Origin: Armatimonadota bacterium
GTDB lineage: Bacteria > Armatimonadota > Fimbriimonadia > Fimbriimonadales > ATM1
Length of the DNA stretch: 32,237 nucleotides
Reading direction: 5' to 3'
Assembly (NCBI GenBank): GCA_022567555.1
Contig: JADFGT010000023.1
Coordinates: 1 to 32,237 of the forward strand
Below, piece by piece: positions 15,388 to 23,885 of the stretch (position 1 is its first letter; each line of letters starts with the position of its first letter). The notes beneath the pieces were generated by a model that ran no database searches, was not told where the DNA came from, and was given only the letters and a program-made list of their open reading frames with translations. Both the position numbers and the translations under genes were made by a program.

Positions 15388-16590
15388 TTACGCTGCCTTA
15401 GCCTGTTTCTGGAACGCTTCCCGGTCTATCGCCCGCATAAGGGCCTCTTCCCATGAAACGTATCCGTTCCGGTACAAGTCAACAAGGGCGCTGTCCATCG
15501 TCTGCATTCCGTGCTGGCTGCTCGTTTCCAGAACGCTATACATCTGGTGTGTCTTGCCCTCGCGGATCAGATTCTTTATCGCAGGCGTGCCTATCATAAT
15601 TTCAATGGCGGCGATCCGACCTCCTCCCATCCTGGGAAGAAGTTGCTGGGCGACGACGCTTTCCAGCGTGTTGCCGAGCAACACTCGAATCTGCTCCTGC
15701 TGCTCCGGAGGGAACACGTCCACGATGCGGTCCACGGCCTGGGGCGCATTGCAGGTATGCAGTGTTCCGAACACAAGGTGTCCTGTCTCGGCAAGGGTCA
15801 GCGCAGCCGAGATGGTTTCCAAGTCGCGCATCTCGCCGACCAGTATGACATCGGGGTCCTCGCGCAGCACCGCTCGAAGGGCGTTGGCAAATGAAAGCGT
15901 GTCGCTGTGCACCTCTCTCTGATTGACCATCGCCGACTTGTGGTAGTGCAGGTATTCAATCGGGTCTTCGATCGTCATGATGTGGCAACGCCGGTGCGAG
16001 TTGATATCGTCAACCATCGCCGCGATTGTCGTGGACTTACCGCAGCCGGTCGGTCCCGTAACGAGAATGAGACCGCTCGTGCGCTGGGCCAATTCGCGCA
16101 TCAGCGGAGGAAGTCGCAACTCCTCAAAGGTCGGAATCTCGCTCGGGATGAGGCGTACCGCGGCCCCGACGCTGTCGCGCTGCATATACACGTTTATCCG
16201 GAACCGTCCTACGCCCTTGAACCCGTAGGAGAAGTCCAGCTCCTTTGTACGCTCAAAGTCCTTGATCTGCTCATCGGACAAGATGTCGTAGACCAGCCGC
16301 TGGATGTCGAGTCCCGTAAGCACTCGGAAAGGGAGGTGCACCAGTTCGCCGTCGAGCCGAATGGTGGGTGGTAGACCGACGGTTAGGTGCAGGTCGGAGC
16401 CCTGCCTGTCGGCACACATCCGCATCAAGTCATCTACGTGGATGTCGTCAATGCCGCGGACCTCTGTCTCATCATTCTGTGGACCCGATGCGATTTCGCC
16501 ACCGGTTTCCAATTCGCCGTCCGGCGCGTTCGGTTGGCCGGTGTCGGCATCATTCTGCAAGACCTTGTTCCAGTCAAAACTGTTTTCCAT
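15388..16590 (-). CDS. pilT: type IV pilus retraction ATPase PilT
   Basis: The 400-residue protein is a PilT-family motor. After an unusual ~48-residue acidic N-terminal extension (Asp, Glu and Gly rich), the canonical start HVDDLMRMCADRQGSDLHLT appears. Walker A is GPTGCGKST (179-187), Walker B lies in DPDVILVGEMRD, His-box is HLVFGTLHT, and the PilT-specific AIRNLIRE motif is present as AIKNLIREGKTHQM. PilT hydrolyses ATP to retract pili, giving twitching motility and DNA uptake. The ATG follows a GAGGT site. It is the last gene of the pilB-HDOD-pilT set, nine bases after the HDOD stop. The N-terminal extension could mediate a lineage-specific interaction. Confidence 0.95.
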   Translation of the reverse strand: MENSFDWNKVLQNDADTGQPNAPDGELETGGEIASGPQNDETEVRGIDDIHVDDLMRMCADRQGSDLHLTVGLPPTIRLDGELVHLPFRVLTGLDIQRLVYDILSDEQIKDFERTKELDFSYGFKGVGRFRINVYMQRDSVGAAVRLIPSEIPTFEELRLPPLMRELAQRTSGLILVTGPTGCGKSTTIAAMVDDINSHRRCHIMTIEDPIEYLHYHKSAMVNQREVHSDTLSFANALRAVLREDPDVILVGEMRDLETISAALTLAETGHLVFGTLHTCNAPQAVDRIVDVFPPEQQEQIRVLLGNTLESVVAQQLLPRMGGGRIAAIEIMIGTPAIKNLIREGKTHQMYSVLETSSQHGMQTMDSALVDLYRNGYVSWEEALMRAIDREAFQKQAKAA

Positions 16591-16599
16591 CGTTTACCT

Positions 16600-17496
16600 C
16601 TATAGACCCAGGCTTCCGCCTCTGGCGATAGCCTCGGTGCACTCCGTATACAACTGCCACAAGACCGTAACGTCGAACCCGAGCGTCTCGACTGCCCACG
16701 GGCTATGGTTGCGGCCCTGCTCGCCTTCCTCCGTCCTGGCGCCTGACATCATATGTTCCGCCCTCCTGCCGGCGAGAACGGCGTGCGCCATCTCGCTGGC
16801 CAGACAAGTCAGAGCCACATGCTTCGGATATGAGCTCCCGGCCTCAGAATGATGCAGTGTCACGCATTCAACGAGCATCGGTGAGAAATTCCACATTTCC
16901 GCGGCCACACCGCCGACTTCGGAATGGTCGCAGCCGAAGACTGCTCGTTCGGCTTCCAAGGGGTTTGTTCCCTCTTCGATCATCTTGTCCACGGCGCTGT
17001 ACTCACCTTCGGCGTATCGGTCGAGGAGCGATTTCCCGGCATCATGCAGAAGGCCGCAAGAATACGCATCGTCCGGTCCCACGTCCGGCATTCGCTTCGC
17101 AATGGCCCGCGCGCAGACCGCTGCATCCACGCTGTGTCTCCACCAGGACCTGCGGCGCATGCTGCCGGCGTCCGTTTTGCCGACGAACATGTCGAAGAGA
17201 CCGACTGTCAGGGCCAATTGCCGAATGGTTTTGTAGCCCATGTACGTGGCCGCGTCGCGGATGGATGTGACCCTCCTGGGCAGTGCATAGTGGGCGCTGT
17301 TTGCCAGCATCAGCACCTTGCTGGTGAACCCGGGATCCACGGCGATAGCGTCTTCGATCTGTTGTGCGGCTGTCATCGTAGACCCGGTCAATTCGATAAT
17401 CTTGTAAACGACCTGCGGCATGGCGGCGATATCGCTCACCTGGGCGATAATGCTCTCAACGTGCCTGTTCACCTGTCGTTCGTTCAACATGCTCAT
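16600..17496 (-). CDS. HDOD-domain signalling protein
   Basis: The 298-residue protein is filled by an HDOD domain (about 15-235), a phosphodiesterase-like helical fold found in signalling and stress proteins. Typical segments are MPQVVYKIIELTG, DPGFTSKVLMLANSA, SIRDAATYMGYKTIRQLAL and GLLHDAGKSLLDRYAEGE. His121, His151-Asp152 and a later DHSEVGG are retained, more of the HD metal set than many HDOD proteins keep. Some HDOD proteins act in cyclic-di-GMP networks or twitching control. It lies between pilB (five bases downstream of its stop) and pilT (nine bases before its start), so it is co-transcribed with both motors. The substrate, if any, is unknown. The first ATG (17496) is used; the second Met is two codons later. 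Confidence 0.88.
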   Translation of the reverse strand: MSMLNERQVNRHVESIIAQVSDIAAMPQVVYKIIELTGSTMTAAQQIEDAIAVDPGFTSKVLMLANSAHYALPRRVTSIRDAATYMGYKTIRQLALTVGLFDMFVGKTDAGSMRRRSWWRHSVDAAVCARAIAKRMPDVGPDDAYSCGLLHDAGKSLLDRYAEGEYSAVDKMIEEGTNPLEAERAVFGCDHSEVGGVAAEMWNFSPMLVECVTLHHSEAGSSYPKHVALTCLASEMAHAVLAGRRAEHMMSGARTEEGEQGRNHSPWAVETLGFDVTVLWQLYTECTEAIARGGSLGL

Positions 17497-17501
17497 GCCT
17501 A

Positions 17502-19274
17502 TCAGCCCGAATAAATCACCCTCAAGACCTCGTCAATGGTTGTCAGGCCCAGGAGGACCTTCCGCAGGGCATCCGCCTGCAGCGTCCGCATTCCGCTCTC
17601 GATCGCCAGATTGCGCACTACGTGGCTCGGCGATTTTTTCAAGAGTTCATCTCTAATATCGTCGGTCAGGACCATCAGTTCATGAATACCGTTCCGGCCC
17701 TTGTAGCCCGTTCCCAGGCAATAGTCACAGCCCTTAGCCCTGAAGAGCTGAATCGTGCCGCCGGTCTCCGCGCCGACCTCATCGGGAACGGGGAGTCCGT
17801 AGCGCAGAAGCGCCTCGCGCGTCACCGAGTACCGTTCTCGGCACCTGGGGCAGACCGACCTCACCAGCCGCTGCGCCTGCACCGCGATGACGGAACTGGA
17901 TATGAGGAAGGGTTCAACACCCATCTCGATAAGCCTCGTGGGCGCGCCTGCCGCGTCGTTAGTGTGCAGAGTGCTCAGAACGAGGTGGCCGGTCAGAGCG
18001 GCCTCCATTGCGATCGTGGCGGTCTCAGTATCGCGCATTTCTCCGACCATGATGATGTCCGGATCCTGTCGAAGCATCGCGCGAAGGGCAGCGGGAAACG
18101 TCATTCCGGCTTTCACGTTAACGTTGCACTGATTGATTCCGTCGATTTCATACTCGACCGGGTCTTCTACAGTTATTATATTGGTGTCGCCGTTGTTGAG
18201 TTTGTTGAGAATTGAATAGAGCGTCGTAGACTTTCCCGAACCGGTCGGGCCCGTGGCCAGAATGATGCCGTACGCCCTCGCGCAAACTTCCTCAAGTTGC
18301 TCTAACGTATCCGGAAGAAAGCCCAATTTGGACAGTCCTATATGGACATTAGCCCTGTCCAACACGCGAAGAACTATCTTTTCACCGTACACTACTGGGA
18401 GTGTGCTGACACGGAAGTCGTAGACTTTGCCCTGAATTGTGGCGGAGATGCGGTTGTCCTGCGGCACGCGCTTCTCGGCGATGTCCATGTCAGCCATTAT
18501 CTTGATGCGGCTTGCCAGCGACGCCTGCACCTTCTTGGGAAGCGTCATTCCGTCGTGCATCACGCCGTCTATACGATAGCGAATCTTGACGCCGCTTTCC
18601 TTTGGCTCGACATGTATGTCGCTGGCGCCGTCGGAAATTGCCTGGTTAATGATCAGGTTAGCGAGACGAACAATCGGAGCCTCTTCGCCAAGTTCACGCA
18701 ATTCGTCCGCCGTCAACTCTTCGTCTTTGGACCCGGTATTAAGTTCGAACTCGGTATCGAATTCGTCAATGACCCCCTTCAGTGCGTCCGGGGCAGCGCC
18801 GTCGCTGCTATAGCAGAAGTCTATGGCGCTCTTTAGGTCCTCTTCGACCGTTATCAGCGGTTCGATCTCCTTTTCCGTCATCATGCGGAGTTCATCAATG
18901 ACGAAAATGTCGAGAGGGTTGGCCATCGCGACCAGCAATCTGCCGTGTTCTTCAGCGATGGGCAGAACCTTGAAACGCCGCGCGAGCCTCGCTGTGACGA
19001 GCGGCACAACGCCCGGATCGGGCCGCCGCTCCTGAAGGTCCACGAACTCCACGCCCCAGGCCATGCCCATGCACCGGACGCGGTCGCGCTCGCTCAAGAA
19101 CCCCATCGAGATCAGCACGTTTGCGATGGGCTCGTTTGCGCCCAATTCACGCTGTTTCTCGACAGCCTGCTTGAGTTGATCCTCGGTGACGAGGCCCTCG
19201 TTCACAAAATATTCGCCGGTGACCATGAGACGCCCAAGCGAGCCGAAGGCCCCGGGACCCTCGAACTCCCACAC
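17502..19274 (-). CDS. pilB: type IV pilus assembly ATPase PilB
   Basis: The 590-residue protein is a PilB/GspE-type extension motor. The N-terminal MshEN/T2SSE_N domain is at about 25-160. A DIHVEPKESGVKIRYRIDG segment leads into the ATPase core, with Walker A GPTGSGKST (342-350), an Asp box and His box (HLVLSTLHTNDA), and Walker B DPDIIMVGEMRD. The C-terminal four-cysteine zinc motif (CPRC and CDYC) distinguishes PilB/GspE from PilT. The GTG at 19274 is used because a stop codon sits five codons upstream in frame. An ATG at 19226 (residue 17) is an alternative. A hairpin at 19343-19370 separates it from pilQ upstream, so it may have partly independent expression. Confidence 0.95.
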   Translation of the reverse strand: MWEFEGPGAFGSLGRLMVTGEYFVNEGLVTEDQLKQAVEKQRELGANEPIANVLISMGFLSERDRVRCMGMAWGVEFVDLQERRPDPGVVPLVTARLARRFKVLPIAEEHGRLLVAMANPLDIFVIDELRMMTEKEIEPLITVEEDLKSAIDFCYSSDGAAPDALKGVIDEFDTEFELNTGSKDEELTADELRELGEEAPIVRLANLIINQAISDGASDIHVEPKESGVKIRYRIDGVMHDGMTLPKKVQASLASRIKIMADMDIAEKRVPQDNRISATIQGKVYDFRVSTLPVVYGEKIVLRVLDRANVHIGLSKLGFLPDTLEQLEEVCARAYGIILATGPTGSGKSTTLYSILNKLNNGDTNIITVEDPVEYEIDGINQCNVNVKAGMTFPAALRAMLRQDPDIIMVGEMRDTETATIAMEAALTGHLVLSTLHTNDAAGAPTRLIEMGVEPFLISSSVIAVQAQRLVRSVCPRCRERYSVTREALLRYGLPVPDEVGAETGGTIQLFRAKGCDYCLGTGYKGRNGIHELMVLTDDIRDELLKKSPSHVVRNLAIESGMRTLQADALRKVLLGLTTIDEVLRVIYSG

Positions 19275-19342
19275 TGGATTGTTCCATCAGGGCCGGGCCG
19301 GCGAACCCGCAATTGTTCTGTATGGGGACTGATAAAACGGAT

Positions 19343-19370
19343 GCGGCCTCGACCGGATGGTCGAGGCCGC
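19343..19370 (-). terminator. hairpin between pilQ and pilB, terminator-like or partial attenuator
   Basis: GCGGCCTCGACC (19343-19354) and GGTCGAGGCCGC (19359-19370) form a perfect 12-bp stem with a four-base loop, 45 bases after the pilQ stop on the minus strand. The following minus-strand bases, ATCCGTTTTATC, contain only a short T run. This could be a weak terminator that lowers expression of pilB, HDOD and pilT. Confidence 0.65.
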
Positions 19371-19414
19371 AACTGGATCGCGTCGGGGCGCGCTCAGCCG
19401 ACGACGACTGCCGC

Positions 19415-21985
19415 TTATCCCCCGGTGCCCGGTTGACCGCCTGCAGACGCCTCAGGGACGTCAATTATGCGCGCAGTGATGAAGATCACTATCTCGGTCT
19501 TCCTCTTCAATGTGGTCGTTCGGCGGAACAACTGCCCGATGATCGGGATGTCCATCAGGATGGGGATACCAGATACCTGGCGGCGTTCGTCCTGCGAGAT
19601 CAGCCCGCCTATGGCAACGGTTTCACCATTCTGCAGGATCGGCGAGATGCGAGCCGTCCGTATGGACGTCTGCGGAATCGCGCCCCCGCCAGGAACCTCC
19701 AAGAAGGAACTGATGAAACTCACAGTCGGCTGGGCTTCCAGAATTATCGTGTTGTTAGCCCCGATGCGCGCGAGCACGTTCAACTTCACGCCGACTTCCT
19801 CTTCGCCGACCTCAACGGTGATTCCGTTTTGGGTCGCCTGGATCGTCTTGATGTAGCGCACAATGTCGCCGATGAACACGACCGCTTCGCGTCCCTCGGT
19901 CGCGACGATGTTCGGGCGGGCAATCAGGTTATTCTTCGTCGTCAGCTTGTCGAGTGTCGCCGTGATTTCGGCGGTCCACTGGCCGCTATTCCAGGTGGAG
20001 AATCCGCCGGTGTTGTCCGCTCCGCCCGGCTGCGAGTTGTTCAGTCGGATAAAGCGCACGTTACCTCCGGCGAGAATGTCCCAGTCAATACCGGCTCTTA
20101 TTGCCTCCTCCCGCGTCAACTCCATCACGCGGGCTTCGATTGCGATGAGCCGTGGTCTTCGGTCAATCCTGGCAAGGAAATTGAGCGCTTGGTCAATCTC
20201 TTCGGGCGTCCCGCGCAGAATCAGTGTCATCGGCTTCGACTCAAGTTCCCGGTTAGTGAAGACCGGCTTAGCAACGTAATCCAAGCCCCGGCCTACGGAT
20301 GTTCCCGATCCGCCTGTATCAGCCGCGCCCGGGCCGGCTCCGTCTCCGCCCGGCGGAGTGTAACTCGCACTCGCGGCGCTCTCGGGACCTATCTCCACAT
20401 AGAGGGTGCCAAACATGTCCTCCAATCGGTCTCTTAGCGCGCGCGGATCGCCGTACTGCACGTCGTAGACCTCGATAACCAGATCGCCGTCCGGGACGCT
20501 GTCAATCTGCACGAGCGCCTGTAGAACGCGCTCGACCTCGGCCTCACGGCCGAAAAGCTGGATGGTCTGGCCCGCCCGGCTGGTCTTAGGCGTCGCAATC
20601 ACCGAGACCGGTCCGGCGTACGCGCGAACAGCGTCGGCCAGTTCCTCCGCCTTCCCGCCCTGCACGCGGTAGGTCACTGTGATCGGGGCGAGGCTCTCGG
20701 GCGATCCTCCGGCGTGGATTGGCGTCAGGCCCGCCATCTGGGCGAGCGCGTCGTCAAGCTGCTCGATGATCGCCTCCGCCTGGTCCACACGGCCCTTCTC
20801 GCCAATCAGGATCAGGTAGTCGGCATCGCCCTCAGCCTGTGCGGGCGCACCGGCCGGCTGCCCTTCCCCTACGGCCTGCGGGTCCGGACCGGTTGTACGG
20901 GCCTCGAGCCCCCGGAGCGGCGCGGCCGTTCCGCCGTCGCCGGCGTCTGGGTGGATGATCTTCAGTTTCTCATTCAGGCTGTCCAGGCTTAAGGCCTTGA
21001 CCGTGGCGTGCTTTATCTGCCCGGCCTTGCGGCTGGCTAATGCAACCACTCGCGTGACCGTCCTCGGATAGTTCCCGGCAGGCTCGTGGACGAGTATGTT
21101 CATCAGGAAGTCGGCGGTGCCGATGACAAAGGTGTTGTCTATCCTGGCGTACCGGAAGCCGGTCAGTTTTGTAATGAGGTCGAGTGCCTCTTCGACTGTG
21201 ACATCTCTCAGGGAGACCGTGAGCACGCCGGTTACATCCGACGCCGTAACGATGTTCGCCCCGGCCTGTTCCACAAGCGCCTTGACTATCAGCACGAGTT
21301 CGGTCATTTCGAATTCGAGCGAGACGCGCCTTTTCGCCGGATCGGATACGGGCGCAAATGCGCCGGGCTCCAGCGGAATGCTTGGGCCGCCCACATCCAT
21401 TTTCTGCCTGTTGACGGTGGTAAGCGCGCGGGTCGTTGTCGTTTCTGCCTTCGCGCTCGGAGCCGTCGGCTTAGTCGCTGTTTTCAGCAGGCGCATGGCC
21501 GCTGCCATCGCATTTGAATCCGCATTGTTTCCGAGGTTCAGCGCGCTGCCGCTGTCGCTCGGCCCGGCTGTCGCGGCGCCTTCGGTCGGCGCGAATGCGT
21601 TTGTCGTGTTGATCCCTACGTCCCAGCCGGCGGTGGTCTTCACGACCTTCAGCTGGATTCTCGTGTTCGCGTGGATCGCCACGCGCGCAATAGGCGGTTT
21701 GGAGGAGTACTGCACGGCCTTCACATAGTTCACGCCGTGTTTGCGGACCCGAAGAGTCTTAGCTGAGCCCTTCAGGACGGCCTCAAACCGTAGAACGATC
21801 AGTTTGCCGCCGGAAAGCGTCAGCGTTCGGGGCTTGGCAAGGTCAGTGCCCTTGATGTGCACAACCAAGCCGCCGTACTTCGACTCGGTGCTCACGGCGG
21901 TCAATTCGCCGGCTGCCAGGGCGGCTGATGTCGCCGCGATACCGAGCAGAAGACCAAGAATGCGCATTGTTTTTTGAATCACCAC
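19415..21985 (-). CDS. pilQ: type IV pilus secretin PilQ
   Basis: The 856-residue protein is the outer-membrane secretin through which the pilus passes. A signal peptide (about 1-25) precedes an AMIN domain (about 30-125) that binds peptidoglycan. A Pro/Thr-rich linker follows, then an N0/STN-type domain (about 225-300), secretin N-domains (about 300-560) and the secretin barrel (about 640-845). The barrel ends in the classical IPILMDIPIIGQLFRRTTTLKRKTE segment and an ARIIDVPEASAGG tail. The start is GTG with GGAGG seven bases upstream, inside the last codons of pilP. An ATG at residue 7 is an alternative. It ends the pilM-N-O-P-Q block; the next gene on this strand is pilB after a 140-base gap with a strong hairpin. 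Confidence 0.95.
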   Translation of the reverse strand: MVIQKTMRILGLLLGIAATSAALAAGELTAVSTESKYGGLVVHIKGTDLAKPRTLTLSGGKLIVLRFEAVLKGSAKTLRVRKHGVNYVKAVQYSSKPPIARVAIHANTRIQLKVVKTTAGWDVGINTTNAFAPTEGAATAGPSDSGSALNLGNNADSNAMAAAMRLLKTATKPTAPSAKAETTTTRALTTVNRQKMDVGGPSIPLEPGAFAPVSDPAKRRVSLEFEMTELVLIVKALVEQAGANIVTASDVTGVLTVSLRDVTVEEALDLITKLTGFRYARIDNTFVIGTADFLMNILVHEPAGNYPRTVTRVVALASRKAGQIKHATVKALSLDSLNEKLKIIHPDAGDGGTAAPLRGLEARTTGPDPQAVGEGQPAGAPAQAEGDADYLILIGEKGRVDQAEAIIEQLDDALAQMAGLTPIHAGGSPESLAPITVTYRVQGGKAEELADAVRAYAGPVSVIATPKTSRAGQTIQLFGREAEVERVLQALVQIDSVPDGDLVIEVYDVQYGDPRALRDRLEDMFGTLYVEIGPESAASASYTPPGGDGAGPGAADTGGSGTSVGRGLDYVAKPVFTNRELESKPMTLILRGTPEEIDQALNFLARIDRRPRLIAIEARVMELTREEAIRAGIDWDILAGGNVRFIRLNNSQPGGADNTGGFSTWNSGQWTAEITATLDKLTTKNNLIARPNIVATEGREAVVFIGDIVRYIKTIQATQNGITVEVGEEEVGVKLNVLARIGANNTIILEAQPTVSFISSFLEVPGGGAIPQTSIRTARISPILQNGETVAIGGLISQDERRQVSGIPILMDIPIIGQLFRRTTTLKRKTEIVIFITARIIDVPEASAGGQPGTGG

Positions 21986-21987
21986 GG

Positions 21988-22590
21988 TTATCCTCCAACT
22001 GTCAACGTAATCTCTTCGCCGCGGTGGACCACCGTGACATTCCCGTCACGGATGGCGACCACCTGGCTTTCGGGTTGCAAGAATCCTTTGAGGCGGACCA
22101 ACTTCTGTGCGCCCGTAGCGTCCCGGAAAACCGCCATCGGGCTTGGGCCTTCGACGATGCCTACCAGCGTATAGTTGAACGCGTTCAAGTCCGGTCCCGG
22201 ATCTACCGGTATCGGGTCCCAGGGCAGCAGTCCGCCCGTGTCAATGCCCTGGTTAATCGGTCCGGGCGGCGGCCCAGGACCAGGGCGAGTGTCGGTCGGC
22301 GATGACACGACTCTCGGGGGGGATGCGGACGGGTCCTCGGGCAGCCGCGACGGTTGGAACGGGTCGCGTCGTTCCCGGGCGGCCACCCAGATGTCCGTGC
22401 CGTCGGGCTGGTCCCTGTTGCCCGGCTGGGTCTGTCCCGCGATTGGCCGGTCATTCGTAGCCTGAAGGTTCTTGTCCGGCTTCGGCGCCTCCTTCGAGCC
22501 GCCGGGGCCGACAATCTGCCAGGCGCCTACGCCCAGCAGGACGACGCCGAGAATGCCGAACACAATGTATTTCTTTTTGTCTTGATTCAT
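21988..22590 (-). CDS. pilP: type IV pilus alignment lipoprotein-like PilP
   Basis: This 200-residue protein (from the ATG at 22590) is the PilP-like member of the alignment complex linking the inner membrane to PilQ. It has one N-terminal transmembrane helix (YIVFGILGVVLLGVGAWQIV), then a Pro/Gly/Asp-rich linker containing the RRDPFQPS motif, then a C-terminal beta domain (LVGIVEGPSPMAVFRDATG, VRLKGFLQPESQVVAIRDGNVTVVH) of the PilP/HR-domain type. It is helix-anchored, not lipidated, since no lipobox is seen. The ATG lies just after the pilO stop (TAAC ATG). An ATG six codons upstream is less likely. Its C-terminal codons supply the ribosome binding site for pilQ. Confidence 0.85.
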   Translation of the reverse strand: MNQDKKKYIVFGILGVVLLGVGAWQIVGPGGSKEAPKPDKNLQATNDRPIAGQTQPGNRDQPDGTDIWVAARERRDPFQPSRLPEDPSASPPRVVSSPTDTRPGPGPPPGPINQGIDTGGLLPWDPIPVDPGPDLNAFNYTLVGIVEGPSPMAVFRDATGAQKLVRLKGFLQPESQVVAIRDGNVTVVHRGEEITLTVGG

Positions 22591-22591
22591 G

Positions 22592-23272
22592 TTACGCGGC
22601 CTCTCCAACGGCTGTGGTCTCGTCCTCGTCCTCCTCCTCGACTGCCCCCTCTTCGTCCGGGTCTGGCCGGCCAGGCTCCAGGCTCTCGGCCTTCGGGAAG
22701 ACGTACACTCGAATGTTCAGCGTGGCTGTGATCGATTCCAAGGTCATGCCGTCCGGATTTACCTTTGGCTGGATACTCACGTGACGGACACCCACGATTT
22801 TCGGGAAATCCTCGAGTTTCTTGAGGAACTCCATTACCTGTTCGTAGGTTCCGATGCACTTCACTTGGACGTCCAGTTCGCCGTAGGCCTTGCGCGGTTC
22901 CGCGCCGTCTGCATCCCCTTTGGAGCTCCTCTTCTTCGCCGGTGGGGGCAGCGGCCGGACGCCGCTGATCTGCAGATTGCAGGATTCACCGGTGGCCTGG
23001 AGGTTCATGAGAAGAGTGGGAATGGACTCTTCGGTGGAAACATTTGACTCCAGATGGTGCAGTTGGCGGCGTGCCTGGATCAGCCTGGTCTTGGACGTCC
23101 CGAGCTCCTCTTCCAAGTTCGATGTGTCCGCGACCTGCGCGCTGATACTTGCCACACGAGCCCGGACCTTGCCGATGTTGCCGGTCTGCCAGTACACAAT
23201 GGCACCGCCGGCCAGCAGTGCCGCCAGCGCAAGGACCATGAAAGCGGTGGGATTAGGCGTCTTCCGGTTCAT
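22592..23272 (-). CDS. pilO: type IV pilus assembly protein PilO
   Basis: The 226-residue protein is PilO, an inner-membrane member of the PilN/PilO heterodimer. A transmembrane helix (about 8-28, MVLALAALLAGGAIVYWQTG) is followed by a coiled coil and a ferredoxin-like periplasmic domain with the pattern LQATGESCNLQISGV and YEQVMEFLKKLEDFPKIVGV. The C-terminal part is very acidic (Asp/Glu/Gly). The ATG at 23272 overlaps the pilN stop by four bases (ATGA), showing translational coupling. A reading from 23332 would overlap pilN by 60 more bases and is less likely. It sits next to pilP. Confidence 0.88.
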   Translation of the reverse strand: MNRKTPNPTAFMVLALAALLAGGAIVYWQTGNIGKVRARVASISAQVADTSNLEEELGTSKTRLIQARRQLHHLESNVSTEESIPTLLMNLQATGESCNLQISGVRPLPPPAKKRSSKGDADGAEPRKAYGELDVQVKCIGTYEQVMEFLKKLEDFPKIVGVRHVSIQPKVNPDGMTLESITATLNIRVYVFPKAESLEPGRPDPDEEGAVEEEDEDETTAVGEAA

Positions 23273-23871
23273 GACTTCGACGACTCCTTCTTCTCCGCCC
23301 TGTCGTCGGCCCCGGTGCCCGGGACCTGGCACAGGATTTGGAACTCAAGTCCGACACCGCGGGATGTGCGCCTCAAGTCGGTGTACTTGAGCTCGATCCC
23401 GGAGAGGTCGCCGCTCCTCTGCAGGAGAAGCATCAGTTCGCCGACCAAGCTCTGCTCGGCACTCATGCCGGTCCAAGTGACTTCGACGGGCTTCCGCGGA
23501 TCACTCGGCTGGTGCGACTCGACTCGAGTGAGCCAGGTGTCGTCCGGCATCACGCGACCGACGTGGTCGAAGATTCGTCCCCACCGCTCCGAATCCACCC
23601 GCGCTGTCACGAGCGTGTCAACGCGTGGGACGAATTCGTTAAGCGCCTCTTTGGTGGCTCCGATCTCATCCTTGAGCGGCCTCAGCACAAGCGCCTGGGT
23701 CTGTAGAGCGCGTAGTTCCGCTCTCAGCATTTCGAGTTGGAGTGTGAGGACGCCCACGGACGTGAGCCCGACAGTGGACAGCACGAGGAACGCGATGAAC
23801 CACGTGCGGGATTTTTTCTGCCGGTCCCGCTTCCACTTTCTCTGGTCCGAAATCAGGTTTATTGAAGGCAT
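23269..23871 (-). CDS. pilN: type IV pilus assembly protein PilN
   Basis: The 200-residue protein is PilN. A short cytoplasmic N-terminus (MPSINLISDQRKW) contains the INL motif that docks on PilM in this family. A transmembrane helix (FIAFLVLSTVGLTSVGVLTL), a coiled coil and a periplasmic ferredoxin-like domain follow. The N-terminal INLI is the classic sign of PilN. A GGAG site lies ten bases before the ATG, and the gene follows the pilM stop by 14 bases. The stop overlaps the pilO start. It forms a heterodimer with PilO. Confidence 0.9.
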   Translation of the reverse strand: MPSINLISDQRKWKRDRQKKSRTWFIAFLVLSTVGLTSVGVLTLQLEMLRAELRALQTQALVLRPLKDEIGATKEALNEFVPRVDTLVTARVDSERWGRIFDHVGRVMPDDTWLTRVESHQPSDPRKPVEVTWTGMSAEQSLVGELMLLLQRSGDLSGIELKYTDLRRTSRGVGLEFQILCQVPGTGADDRAEKKESSKS

Positions 23872-23885
23872 TTTTCTGGGTCTCC

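Noticed and set aside
15377-15391. Small palindrome GTAAGCG-T-CGCTTAC at the pilT stop codon as a terminator
   Set aside because: The one-base loop cannot form a stable hairpin and no T tract follows on the coding strand.
19313-20437. Plus-strand frame of 374 codons inside pilQ
   Set aside because: Antisense to the secretin gene, with no recognisable domains.
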